From Selaginella moellendorffii (lineage: Eukaryota; Streptophyta; Lycopodiopsida; Selaginellales; Selaginellaceae): a stretch of DNA of 64,000 bases. The DNA is taken from contig NW_003314264.1 of assembly GCF_000143415.4 (NCBI RefSeq), forward strand, positions 1,504,733 to 1,568,732, given 5' to 3'. The notes under the pieces are model-generated. The model saw only the letters and a list, made by a program, of their open reading frames with translations, did not search any database and was not told where the DNA came from. Position numbers and translations under genes: made by a program. Shown here in pieces: positions 34,286 to 44,554 of this stretch (position 1 is its first letter; the number at the start of each line of letters is the position of its first letter).

Positions 34286-34523
34286 GGGCGGGCCTTCCAG
34301 AAATTCTCGACGGCCTCCCAAAGGAGACACGAAGAGGGGGTTTGGAAATAGTTTTCAACCAGCAATTGACGCGTCTCGGTAAAACCTCATAAACTGCGTC
34401 ATTGCCCCAAGCGCAAAGATAAATTAAACCTCCATCCTAGCTTGGTTTATATACCCGCGGAGTGGCACGATTTCAGTCCTTGGCTCGTGGAATAGGGCTG
34501 GCTGGCGCAGCATATTCCTAGAA
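34286..34523 (+). repeat. 238-bp direct repeat, copy 1
   Basis: Starts GGGCGGGCCTTCCAGAAATT and ends CAGCATATTCCTAGAA. Copy 2 (37783-38020) has the same length with roughly ten substitutions, about 95% identity by eye. It contains a TATATACCC element and GGCACGATTTCAG. The two copies bracket the intact LRR gene. Confidence 0.9.
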
Positions 34524-34549
34524 GTCAAGGTCAACGAGAATATGCATTG

Positions 34550-34700
34550 CTGGCCAGAAAGCTGGAAGCACGAGACCTTTGTAGCCGCTCTTTTTTTCTG
34601 CTGTTATGTGGAAACCAGGAGACTTATCTCCATTTTGTTCTGCAAGCAGCTGATGACAGTCCGAACGGGACTGACCGACACCGAGAGAACAAATCATGGG
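34550..34700. pseudogene. Rearranged DUF829 gene fragment with an inverted portion
   Basis: GCACGAGACC-TTGTAGCCGCTC (34565-34600) matches 38188-38212 in direct orientation. It is followed at 34610-34650 by GTGGAAACCAGGAGACTT and CTCCATTTTGTTC, which match the reverse complement of 38310-38350. Together with the adjacent 238-bp repeat this is a rearranged copy of the DUF829 gene 3' end plus its downstream flank. Confidence 0.7.
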
Positions 34701-35574
34701 CTTCTCCCAAAATTCTTGGCGCATGAATGCACTTTTCATGATTCTACTGTTTGTCATTTTATATCAACTCTATAGTTAATATAAACCTTCATTTATAAAC
34801 CCCTTGCACAAGAATTGTTATGGAATTGTGATTGGTTTTGCTTGTACTTCTACAAAGACATACTCTTACAGCACTATAGCCTTTCGAAATTGCCTTGGAA
34901 CATTTCATACTGGACTATAGAAGAGTTTTCTAGGTTTGCATCTTTCTTTCTTTCTTTCTTCTTGTTACTAATTGAAAATTGTATAGTGCTCGAGTCGGAC
35001 CAGATCTTATGAGTGCTCTCAAGAAGCAATATTCCCCATGTAACCCATAAAATGGTCTGGGCATATGCCACGTGACAGTCGTGGCCACATGCTCAAAATA
35101 TATCTGAATCGTGTCATAACAAAAAGGAGAAAAAAAATTTGAAGACAAAACAATGGAATTTATAGGGCTATAAAAGTAAAAGATAAACCTCTATTACTTT
35201 AAAGAAAGAAAAGTTTAACACAATTCTTTCTAACAAAAAGTCAAGGCTCTAAAAGTTAATTAAAAGCAAAGGGATCTGTAGACTTTTGGCCTCTGCAGAA
35301 AGAAAATTTTGGTTAGAACTTCACTGACCACATTTATTTTTTCTAGTGACTCCAAGTGCACATATGCATTGCCATTGCCAAGACACCTTTGGGGCAAGAT
35401 AGAGAACCTAACAGGACATGAATGAAGAGTGCGATTTTAGAAGGATCAAGACGCTGCAATTGCCAAGGAAGTAGGGGAGGGGCAGGTGATCGGGGGGAGG
35501 GGATACTGACTACTACCACCCAGGGTTTAGGGGTGCAGAAACACAAGTAACTCCGAGTGTCTATACTTTGCTTC

Positions 35575-37638
35575 ATGAGTTCAAGCACAGTGATTGTTTT
35601 TCTTATTTCTTTCTTCATCTTCTCATTCTCAAATGCACAAGAGGACTCATCTGTGCTTTTGAGCTTCAAAAACTCCGTGGAAGATCCATCTAAAACTTTA
35701 TCCAGCTGGAATATAAGTGATAACTTCTGCCAGCACTGGAATGGCGTAGCCTGCACGACAAAAGGCCGAGTTTCCGTTCTTGAGCTTGAGCATTTAACGT
35801 TACCGGGCTCGCTCTTGGTTTCCACAATCAATGCTCTACCTTTCTTACTGGAGCTATCTGTCTTGGGAAGCAACTTCACTGATGCCATGAATTCCTCTGA
35901 ACATGCCTGCTCACTTGAGATGATCAAGCTGTCAAGTAACCAAAACATGACCTTCACGAGCAGTTTTGATGCTATGCTCAGCTGCCAAGGTCTAAAGGTT
36001 CTCAATCTTTCAAACAATCAAATTGATGGTAAGATAGAAGTGCCAATAGGCAATGCTTTGGAGGTAATAGATGTTTCACATAACTTACTTAGTGGTGAGG
36101 TGCCCCTCTTCCTGTCTTCACAGTGCAGGAGGTTGAGATATCTAGACCTCTCCCACAATCATCTCACCGGAGAACTTCCAGTGGATCTTCTTAAAAATTG
36201 TACTAATCTGCAGCAAATCTCTCTGGCCTACAACAGCTTCCATGGCCCGTCATTTCCCTCTATTCACTCCTTGCCATCGCTGGAATTTCTCGATGCTAGC
36301 TTCAATAACTTCACAGGTCCAGTTCCCGCAATTCATGAGAACCTCAAGCATCTTAATCTCAGCTCAAACAGTTTCAATACAACCAGGGAAAACTTATGTC
36401 CATCGCTCAACTCCTCGAGGCTGGAGAGTCTGATCCTGGTCAACAACAAGCTCACCGGAAGGGTATTGGACAGTGTCTTGAATTGCTCCAGCCTTAAGAT
36501 GTTGGATTTGAGCTTCAACTTGTTAGCAGGAGAAATTCCAAGCACTATCTGCAAACAACTTCCCAAGCTCGAGCATTTCCTTGCGTGGGTAAACAACCTC
36601 GAAGGGCAACTTCCCCCAAACTTGGCCTCATGCAGCAACCTCACCAAGATCATCCTCACTTTCAACAATCTCAGTGGAAACATTCCACCTGAGCTGTTAT
36701 CCAACACAAAGAGCCTCCAATGGTTAAGTTTGAGTAATAACAGATTGAGTGGAGAGTTTCCTGATTCATTGGAGCATGCAAATGAGCTGTTAGTGCTTCA
36801 GTTGAGCAACAACAGCCTGCAGGGCAAGCTGCCCAGCAACATGACCGTCCAGACGATAAATCTCCGCGGAAACAGCTTGAGCGGGAGGATTCCAGCCTCT
36901 TTGAATGGTTTCGAAGGCAGCAAACTTGCCAAGCCCAACGTTGCGGGGACGAGCTTGAAGATAGCCTCAGGGATCAAGACATGTGGGTGCATGGACAGCA
37001 TTTTCATGCTACAAGGAATCTATTTGGAAGAAATGGGGAGTCTACTCACAGCCAAGAGTGGTGGCTGCAAATGCTCCATAAGTTTCCTTCCAGCAAGCTT
37101 TTATGGTTTCTCCACCTCCAGTCCTTCCTTCATCGATGTTTCATTCAACAAATTGGTGGGAGGCATCCCTCGCGAGCTTGGGAGCATGCAGGACGCCACT
37201 TACATCAGCCTTGCGCACAACTTCCTGTCGGGAACAATCCCAGAGGAGCTCGGGGATCTCAAGAACATGATAGGAATGGATTTGTCATTCAATGGTCTCC
37301 AAGGAAGCATTCCAGGCTCGTTTTCCTCGCTCCAGTCCCTCACAGGGTTGAATGTGTCTCACAACAACTTGTCCGGTCCGATTCCACAGGGTGGCCAGCT
37401 TGCGACACTTGATGCCAGTAGCTACGCAGGAAATGCCGGTCTTTGTGGCTTCCCTCTAGCGTCGTGCACCACATCGCCACCAACAGCGACAAATCGTGCT
37501 GACCATGGCTATGGTGGATTTGGACCGGTTCTTGCGGTGAGCTTTGCAATTGGGGTGGTGGTCTCAGTTATCTGCTGCACAATGGTAGTCACCATTGATA
37601 GTAAAAAACGCTTTGTGGAGAGAGCTTGCTATGGATGA
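35575..37638 (+). CDS. LRR receptor-like protein with island domain, no kinase
   Basis: Intronless, 687 residues from ATG 35575 (MSSSTVIVFLISFFIFSFSN, a signal peptide). The LRR N-terminal cap is next (SVLLSFKNSVEDPSKTLSSW, FCQHWNGVAC), then about 20 plant-type LRRs (for example LRYLDLSHNHLTGELPVDLL). A non-LRR island has paired cysteines (KTCGCMDS, GGCKCS), as in PSKR/PSY1R/BRI1-type receptors. A few more LRRs (YISLAHNFLSGTIPEELGDL) and the cap (YAGNAGLCGFPLASC) follow. One membrane helix (GPVLAVSFAIGVVVSVICC) precedes a basic tail of about 17 residues ending at 37638. Without a kinase it fits an RLP or a kinase-truncated RLK. A ligand-binding cell-surface role is inferred. It sits between two copies of a 238-bp repeat. 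Confidence 0.9.
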   Translation: MSSSTVIVFLISFFIFSFSNAQEDSSVLLSFKNSVEDPSKTLSSWNISDNFCQHWNGVACTTKGRVSVLELEHLTLPGSLLVSTINALPFLLELSVLGSNFTDAMNSSEHACSLEMIKLSSNQNMTFTSSFDAMLSCQGLKVLNLSNNQIDGKIEVPIGNALEVIDVSHNLLSGEVPLFLSSQCRRLRYLDLSHNHLTGELPVDLLKNCTNLQQISLAYNSFHGPSFPSIHSLPSLEFLDASFNNFTGPVPAIHENLKHLNLSSNSFNTTRENLCPSLNSSRLESLILVNNKLTGRVLDSVLNCSSLKMLDLSFNLLAGEIPSTICKQLPKLEHFLAWVNNLEGQLPPNLASCSNLTKIILTFNNLSGNIPPELLSNTKSLQWLSLSNNRLSGEFPDSLEHANELLVLQLSNNSLQGKLPSNMTVQTINLRGNSLSGRIPASLNGFEGSKLAKPNVAGTSLKIASGIKTCGCMDSIFMLQGIYLEEMGSLLTAKSGGCKCSISFLPASFYGFSTSSPSFIDVSFNKLVGGIPRELGSMQDATYISLAHNFLSGTIPEELGDLKNMIGMDLSFNGLQGSIPGSFSSLQSLTGLNVSHNNLSGPIPQGGQLATLDASSYAGNAGLCGFPLASCTTSPPTATNRADHGYGGFGPVLAVSFAIGVVVSVICCTMVVTIDSKKRFVERACYG

Positions 37639-37782
37639 TCGACACACCAAAAAGAAAAAAATGCCCAGCCACGCTTAGTCAAAGCTTTTTTTCAAAGTCC
37701 ACCCCGATCAAGCTACTTTTGTGATCATGTGTACGTTACTTTATTATTCAACTTAGATTTAGGATTTGTAGGCCCGAGCCTA

Positions 37783-38020
37783 GGGCGGGCCTTCCAGAAA
37801 TTCTCGACGGCCTCCCGAAGGAGACACGAAGAGGGGGTTTGGAAATAGTTTTCAACCAGCAATTGACGCGTCTCGGTAAAACCTCATAAACTGCGTCATT
37901 GCCCCAAGCGCAAAGATAAATTAAACCCTCATCTTAGCTCGACTTATATACCCGAGGAGTGGCACGATTTCAGTCCTTGGCTCGTGGGATAGGGCTGGCT
38001 GGCGCAGCATATTCCTAGAA
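37783..38020 (+). repeat. 238-bp direct repeat, copy 2
   Basis: Near-identical to 34286-34523 and located just beyond the 3' end of the DUF829 gene (stop at 38065, minus strand). The position suggests this is the original downstream flank of DUF829, and that copy 1 was carried along when the gene's 3' end was duplicated. Confidence 0.9.
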
Positions 38021-38064
38021 CTGATTGTCCCTAAAAGTTAAAAAATATGCATTTATTCACTCGC

Positions 38065-39492
38065 TCATGCTTCATGGGCTAGAGTTTTCTCGGGGAGGAT
38101 CTCCTGGAAAAATTTCTCGAGCTGCTCGTGGTAGAGCGCCGGAAAGCTCCGCAAATGATCTACGTGAGGAGATATCCGCATGTCGAAGCACGAGACCTTG
38201 TAGCCGCTCTTTTTCTGCAAATCCATGAACTCTTCCACGTAGCTCGCTGGGATGACTCGGTCGGCACTGCTGTAGATGTAGAGCTGCGGGCATCGCGGCT
38301 GCTTGCTCGACAAAATGGAGATGATTCTTGCAAGTCTCCTGGTTTCCACAACAGAAAAGGAGAGCCGAGATGTTAGAAACTAGCGCCGCAGGAAAAGATC
38401 TAGCGAGGAAAGAGCACCTCTTACAGTTTGACAGCGGGAACCGCGAGTAGAACCGCGAAGAACTTCTCCAGGACTGCCAGGAGTAGAGTCTCGGACGCGC
38501 TCGGCTGCGCAAGGATTGCTCGCTCGGCGTCGGTCAGTCCCGCCAGCGACTGCGTCGAGAAGCTTTGCTTCTTGAGAAATGCTGTTGCGAACCCCGAGGC
38601 CCAGACCTTGTCAAAGCGTATCAGCTGGATGTAAGAACACGACCAGGATCACGTAAAACTTCGTCGGCTTACCTGGGGACTGAGCTCGGCAGCAGGCCCC
38701 GAATCTACAACGCATCCTTTTATTCTGCTCGTGAGGTGCTGCTGCCCTTGCTGCTGGAGTTTCTCGAGTAGAGCTCCATAGCTGTGAAGAAGGAGTCAAA
38801 TCAACACCATTGCTTTGACAACTAGGAAAAATAAGAAGACCACTCTAGAAAAACCATTAAAAATAAAAAATAAAATAAAAACCTGACTGCTAGAGAAAAC
38901 TTACTCTGTTGGGAACTTACAAGAACCAGCCGGTGTTGCTAAAGGTGTGGAACAGCACCGATTTTTCGTTTCTTCCACCGCTCGCTAGCCACTGCTTGAT
39001 TTCCGCGTAGAGCAAATCGACATGCCTGTCGGCCTTCCCAATGACGCCGAGGCTCAGCAAATCCGGCATTGGCATCACGAAAGTCATAGCACTGATCCCT
39101 CTCGAGTTATACCACTCGGCATATTTCTTCAAGTGCTTGTGTTGAGCACCCAGCCATCCCAGGAGCACTACCACCAGATCTCCCTCTCCATCTCCAAGCC
39201 AAGAATCTCCATCGCGGGCATTTTTCCTGTCCGAGACCCCGTGCATGACGATGCTTTGCTTCGCGGGATCCGGAGACACGCGATCTGTGACAAACGGGAG
39301 CTGGAATTTGATCCGCGCCGGCCAGAAGACATGGAAATGCGCCCGTTGCGAGCTGGAGCACGAGATTATAGGCCGCCTTTGACGACGCGGAGGAGCTACA
39401 CGAGCCACACTGGCGACACTGGATCTCGTGGAACGCGCATTCTTGCCTGTGATGCGGCCCGCAGCAGGACGCGCCAGGGAGTGAAGATTCAT
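38065..39492 (-). CDS. DUF829/TMEM53-like alpha/beta-hydrolase, predicted plastid-targeted
   Basis: The start is ATG 39492 (MNLHSLARPAAGRITGKNAR, Arg/Ser-rich leader, transit-peptide-like). The DUF829 core follows: DLVVVLLGWLGAQHKHLKKY (the first strand and the GWLGA motif of the family), RGISAMTFVMPMPDLLSLGV, SVLFHTFSNTGWFLYGALLE (nucleophile-elbow position, HxFSNxG), and VVDSGPAAELSPQIWASGF. The C-terminal part has PQLYIYSSADRVIPASYVEE (acid), then SCFDMRISPHVDHLRSFPAL (histidine), ending KTLAHEA at 38065. There are four or five exons with short introns. The biochemical substrate of plant members is unknown. Degraded pieces of this gene's 3' end occur at 32.3 and 34.6 kb. Confidence 0.85.
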
Positions 39493-39784
39493 GGCGGAGA
39501 CCGGCCGATCGTGCCCTCCCCGTGGCAGAAGCCCTAAACCCTGTTTTAGGGTTCTTCGTTTAACATCCTTTTAGGGTTCTTCGCTAACATCAAGAGACAT
39601 AAAAAGAATCCTTTGCACATTATTGTGTGAGGCAACCAAACCCATCACCGAGGAAGAAGAAAGAAGAATCGTCACAGCCCAGCCAGCATTGTCCTGTGAC
39701 GCCCCATATCTCTACAAACCCCTGCCCCTCTTCTTCTTCGTTCTTCCTCGTTTCTTCCTCTATAGACCCGCCCAATTCCGCGGA

Positions 39785-41389
39785 TCAAGAGAAATCGTAA
39801 ACCTCTGGAATCGCCACCGGGAACTGGTCGATGCAATCCGCCCAGGGCCCCTTCTCGCTCGCCTTGATCGTCCGCAGCGCCCGCCACACGGCGCTGTTAC
39901 ACTTGAACCCGCTCCCAAACGCGATCTGCCACACGCGGTTCCCCTTCCTCATCCTCCCCTTGGCCTCGATGTACGCGAGCTCGTACCAGATCGAGGAGCT
40001 GGACGTGTTCCCGAATCGGTACAGCGTCATCCGCGACGCCTCGACGTGCTCCGCGGTGAGCTGCAAGTTCTTCTCCAGCTCGTCGATCACCGCGCGGCCG
40101 CCCGCGTGGATGCAAAAGTGGTGGAACGCCAGCCGAAAGTCCGGGATGTATGGCTTCACCGCGCGCTTGAACACCTTCCGCGCCACCAGGAAGCTGAAGA
40201 AGATGATCTGCTCGGACAGTGGCAGCACCAGCGGCCCCATGGTCGTGATGTTGGTCTTGAGCGCCTGCCCGGCGATGGCCATGAGATCTTTGGAGAGCGA
40301 CACGCCCATCTTGGAGTTCTCGTCCTCCTCCTGGTAGACGCAGCGAAACGACTTGTCGTCGGCGCCCTTGTGCGTCCGCACGGTGTGGAGGAGCTCGTAC
40401 TTGGCGCGGCGGCGGTCGGATCGTCGGTTGCTGAGCAGCATCGCGGCGCCGCCGACGCGGAAGAGGCAATTCGGGATGAGCATGGAGCGGCGGTTGCCGA
40501 AGTACCAGTTCTGGGTGATGTTCTCGGTGCTCACCACGATGGCGTAGTCGTTGCCGTGGACCTGGAGCATGTCCTTGGCGAGGTCGATGGCGATCACTCC
40601 CGCGCTGCAGCCCATCCCTCCCAGGTTGTAAGAGCGGATGTTGCCGCGCATCTTGTACTTGTTGACGATCATCGCCGAGAGCGATGGCGTGGGGTTGAAG
40701 AGGCTGCAGTTGACGACCAGGATCCCGACGTCCTTGGGCTTGACGCCCGTCTTGTGGAAGAGCTCGTCCAGCGCGCTAAACATGACGGTCTCGGCCTCCT
40801 GGCGCGCCGCATCCATGGATGGTCGCGGCGGGAGGTAGTGCATCGCGGGCGGGAGCGCGGTCTGCTCGCCCAGCCCGGAGCGCTCCAGGATCCGGCGCTG
40901 GAACTCGAGGCTCTTGTCGTCGAAGCTCCCCGAGAGCTTGGAGTGCTCCATGAAGGAGGCGAAGGGGACGCGGATGTTGGGCGATGGCTTGTGGCACGCG
41001 TAGTCGACGAGGAAGACGCTGCGCGGGCGGGACATGAAGTAGACGGTGGCGGCGAAGACGAGCAGCGCGGAGCACGTCATGACGCTGACGAGGTTGAATT
41101 TGAGGTGGATCCAGAGCTGGTGGATGTCCTCGGGGCCCAGGCGGCCGACCTCGATCGCTACCCCGAGCATCAGCGGGACGAGCGTGAGCGTGATGAGATG
41201 CGTCACCAGGTAGTGGTAGCCGAGCTTGACGTACTTGAGGTTGACGCTCTGGAGGAAATCCGGGAGCGGCAGCCGCCGTGATCCTCTGGACCCGCTGCTC
41301 CTCCGCAGCAGCCTCCCGCCTCCATCGCCAATTCCGATTCCTGAGGAGGCGCTAGCAGTGGCAGCGGCGCTGGGTCTCTCCTCGGCCAT
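39785..41389 (-). CDS. 3-ketoacyl-CoA synthase (very-long-chain fatty acid elongase)
   Basis: Condenses malonyl-CoA with long-chain acyl-CoA in the ER, the rate-limiting step for wax, suberin and sphingolipid chains. Intronless, 534 aa, start ATG 41389 ([20 protein letters not shown]). Two membrane segments lie at about 65-85 and 100-120 ([40 protein letters not shown]). The FAE1/CUT1 domain follows ([20 protein letters not shown]). The catalytic triad is intact: Cys in [19 protein letters not shown] (about residue 261), His in [19 protein letters not shown], Asn in [14 protein letters not shown]. The stop is at 39785 after EVYDFS. Codons are strongly GC-ending, which leaves a 552-codon open frame on the opposite strand; I regard that as a shadow. 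A W-box cluster lies 0.65-0.95 kb upstream. Confidence 0.96.
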   Translation of the reverse strand: MAEERPSAAATASASSGIGIGDGGGRLLRRSSGSRGSRRLPLPDFLQSVNLKYVKLGYHYLVTHLITLTLVPLMLGVAIEVGRLGPEDIHQLWIHLKFNLVSVMTCSALLVFAATVYFMSRPRSVFLVDYACHKPSPNIRVPFASFMEHSKLSGSFDDKSLEFQRRILERSGLGEQTALPPAMHYLPPRPSMDAARQEAETVMFSALDELFHKTGVKPKDVGILVVNCSLFNPTPSLSAMIVNKYKMRGNIRSYNLGGMGCSAGVIAIDLAKDMLQVHGNDYAIVVSTENITQNWYFGNRRSMLIPNCLFRVGGAAMLLSNRRSDRRRAKYELLHTVRTHKGADDKSFRCVYQEEDENSKMGVSLSKDLMAIAGQALKTNITTMGPLVLPLSEQIIFFSFLVARKVFKRAVKPYIPDFRLAFHHFCIHAGGRAVIDELEKNLQLTAEHVEASRMTLYRFGNTSSSSIWYELAYIEAKGRMRKGNRVWQIAFGSGFKCNSAVWRALRTIKASEKGPWADCIDQFPVAIPEVYDFS

Positions 41390-41828
41390 CGTTGGGATTG
41401 TTTCGCGAGCTCCTGTGATGCTCTGATCGACAAAAGCAGCGAACTTCTTGTTCTTGGATGAGATTTTTTAGGGTTCTTGGGAGTGAGGGAGGAGAGAGGC
41501 GTGGGTGGCGATGGCGATGGCGATGGCGCGACGCATTTAAGGCAAAGCGAGGCCGGATCAGTAGTGCAGTTAAAGGGGCATTCAATGGCAACACCAACCT
41601 CCACTTTCGGTGAAGAGAGACAGGGCAAAACACACGAAAGAGTTTGGTGCTTTTGTTTTTCTTTCTTGCGCGCTCCCTCGCTCGCTGGAGAGGAGGATTG
41701 GGGAGGAATCTCGTTTTCTAGCTGGGATTAGGAGGATGTGTTTGGGATGCTCTCGAGTTCCTAGTGAAGTGAAAAAGGTGGTACATTGGTGGTAATAAGT
41801 CGCTCCTTCATTGACTTGGCCGCTCCTC

Positions 41829-41836
41829 ATTTATAT
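41829..41836 (-). promoter_or_regulatory. Possible TATA box of the KCS gene
   Basis: On the minus strand ATATAAAT lies about 440 bp upstream of the KCS start codon, giving a leader of about 400 nt if used. No better candidate is visible nearer the gene. Confidence 0.3.
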
Positions 41837-42011
41837 CGGGTCTCTTGCGTACAGAGAGGATGGAGAGAAGAAGAGAGCAGCGCAGCAGCCATGCCAGCCA
41901 GCAGCAACAGGGGAGCAGCCGATTGGTGTGAATTTGATTCAAGTCGGTTGAATTTACAACCCTCTGGCAGGATTCAATCGTGTTCTTCAATGTCGCTCAT
42001 GGAGCAAATGC

Positions 42012-42337
42012 CACCGGTCAAGCATTTGCCCCGCCGCTAGATTCCTCGTGAACAAAGTCAAACCGAGAACCTTCATGGTCAGTCCCAAGTCAGTCAACCC
42101 ATCAGTCAACGCGGTCACCGATTGCTTCGATACGACGTCAGTCAACACGAAAGTACACATGCTGACTGTAGTGTACATCTGGACTCTGGACGCTACGTCG
42201 GCGGCAAAATGGCTGACACGTATCACTTCCAAGTCACAAGTCAACCATCAGTCAACGCACAATGACCCGCATTGGATAATATCCAGTCAACATGCTGACT
42301 GTAGTGTACATCTGGACGCCACGTAATCGAGCACGTG
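42012..42337 (-). promoter_or_regulatory. Cluster of eight W-box cores plus a 28-bp direct repeat and a G-box
   Basis: AGTCAA or GGTCAA (TTGACT/TTGACC on the minus strand, the WRKY-binding W-box) occurs near 42016, 42056, 42092, 42104, 42139, 42239, 42249 and 42286, all in one orientation. A 28-bp sequence starting ACATGCTGACTGTAGTGTAC occurs at 42157-42184 and again, identically, at 42290-42317. A CACGTG G-box lies at 42332-42337, against the NAD kinase stop codon. The cluster is upstream of KCS and downstream of NAD kinase, so KCS is the likelier target. Confidence 0.6.
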
Positions 42338-44404
42338 TCACTTCCTCAGGTTCCAGTGGAGCCGCTCGCGCACGCTACACAGGAAGTGGTGCGTTGCCTC
42401 TTCCAGGGACGCTGTTGGGACGGGCCAGGGGGCCATTTGGCATATAAGCTGGTCGCCCGGGGAGAGCTCCACTCGGTCCTTGCCATCAAACGAAGCCCAG
42501 GCGTTTTGGAGCGGGACCTGGACTTTGAGCGTCACGTAGCCGGGAAGGATGAGAGGCCTGAAGGACAGCGAATGCGGGCATATCGGCGTGAAGAGAATTG
42601 CTGGAACCTGAAAGACAAGTCGTTTCGATCCAGAAAAACAAAGAAAAAAGAGGTTTTTGCAAAGCTTACGTGAGGATGGACCATCGAGCCTCCGGCCGCG
42701 AGAGAGTACGCCGTGCTGCCCGACGTTGTGGAGAGGATGAGGCCGTCCCCTTGCACCGAGGTGAGGAAGACGTTGTCACAGTAGCACTCGAGGTTCGTGA
42801 GGCACGACGACATGCCCCGGTCGATGGAGACTTCGTTGAGAACCAGGTGCATCTCCGACGCCGAGCTCTCCCCGTTCCTTACAATCTGGCACTGCATGCG
42901 GTGCCGCAGCGTGATGCAAACCGGGCCCTTCATCACGTACTCGAGGCATTCCTTGTAGCGCTCGCTTTCTGTGAGTTTAGTTAAGTCGAGCAAAAAGAAG
43001 ATAAAACTTGGAAGGATACGGAATGCCGTCATGAATCCCAAGGAGCCCATTGAAAACGAAACCATGGGAGGGACGGGTCCTTTGAACAGCGACGCAGCCT
43101 GCAAAAGAAGCATAAGTCCGCCAATAAAAAAGCGCTGGTTGTGCTTACCCAGAGTACAGTGCCATCTCCACCCAGAGTGATAACAAGGTCGACTTTGGTG
43201 TGTAAGAACAATAACTCTTCTTCTGCAAAAAGCAGACGGCACAGTGAAGAAAATGCTTCGCTGCAAAGCTTTCAGCCTACCAGAATCCCATGTTTGTACA
43301 TAAGTGCAGTCCGAGCTTTCGTCAAGCTCATCCTTCACGCGCTGCTCAACGAACACAGTGATATTTTTCACCTCCTTCAGCCACCTGAAGGCTAGTTTTA
43401 CATCACGAACAAAAAAAAAAAAAAATTATTTTCCAGGTACCTGATCATTTTCTTGCACAGCTCTTGCACAGCAGAAGAATTTGGTCGGGTAAAAATACAG
43501 ACCGCTCGCGGTGTGGATTCCCAAACAAGTATAATCTGCAATGTAGAGAAACCAAGGCATCAGATTCCAAAAACGATAGTCTCAATTGCAATCAACCTGT
43601 TTGTTGCTACTGGTAACGGCACTAATGTTCCCAGAATCGTAGGACACAATGTCATGCTTGTGCCTTCTATGCCTGTCACCATTATAACTCCATAGCAATT
43701 TGAAGGAAGCCTGGAGTCGAAACAATGTAAAACTTTTTCTTTTCCGAAAAACTGCGTACCTTGTGGCTTGGATGTTGAACAAGAAATTTACAAGACCCGT
43801 TTTCTTCCTCTAAAACATCATGTTGCGGTGTTTCAAGCTCAGAGCCTTTGACTTCCCGGTTCTCGACACCTGAGAACTTCCATTAGCAACGAGCCAAGAA
43901 ATTTAATTTAAAGCGTACAAGTACCTGGAAGATCTTTTTCCTGTAGAAGACTCTCATATTTTCTTTTCCACTCGGCCGCCTCCAATTGAAGCTGAACGTT
44001 ACGCTCGGCAACTCTTTTCATCGCATTCGACACAGCTGTTCAAACAGAAAACGAGAGAAAAGATGTCAGCAGTTCTCACGAAATTCAAGGAGATCTCACG
44101 CACTCTGCAAACTGTTGCTAAAGTCGAAAATTTGACGACTGGCGTCCATGGCGGATTTCTCCGAGCGCGCAAACGTTTGCCATCCCTCGATGCCAAATCT
44201 GAGATTTTCCTGCTCCATCCGCGACAGGCTCGCCGACGAATCCTCCCTCCCCAGCGAGCACTGCCAAAAATCGAGAATGCAAGTTAGAACAATGCCGAGC
44301 ACTGGAAAAGGAAAAGGGAAATCACGAGCGCAAACCTGAGTGATCAGCTGGCAGCATGGCGCCAGAGGCCCGGCATCCGGGGCGCCGGACGCGCCTTGCG
44401 CCAT
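42338..44404 (-). CDS. NAD kinase (plant NADK1-like, cytosolic)
   Basis: Phosphorylates NAD to NADP. The start is ATG 44404 ([20 protein letters not shown]). The N-terminal third is a plant-specific region with a coiled segment ([34 protein letters not shown]). The catalytic domain follows: [60 protein letters not shown] with the GGDGT active-site motif, [36 protein letters not shown] and [16 protein letters not shown] (second conserved motif), then [17 protein letters not shown]. It ends [10 protein letters not shown] at 42338. There are roughly ten exons with short introns. No calmodulin-binding signature could be confirmed. It lies 150 bp from the stop of the PPR gene upstream. Confidence 0.93.
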
Positions 44405-44554
44405 GAAAAACCTAATCGCCACAACGCGAACACGCAGCACGAGCCCGCTTTCACCATCCACACAACACACACACTCAAAGCGTCTCCCGCGAATATCCTC
44501 TTCTTACACGTCTCGGTTCGAATCCACCTGTCAGCAGCCCAGGTTCAAATCTCC

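Larger units (their letters stand above)
33439..35574. other. AT-rich rearranged interval between the pseudogene and the LRR gene
   Basis: It contains no intact gene. Besides the fragments listed separately (33760-33865, 34286-34523, 34550-34700), it has AT-rich filler, a TTTC-repeat tract near 34945, and a weakly repeated motif (TTGTGATTGTTTTTGCTTGT near 33640, similar near 34830). Confidence 0.4.

Noticed and set aside
39623-41281. 552-codon open frame antisense to the KCS gene
   Set aside because: Composition is Arg/Glu/Val/His-rich as expected from the complement of GC-ending codons, no family match is seen, and the opposite strand is a complete KCS with intact catalytic residues.
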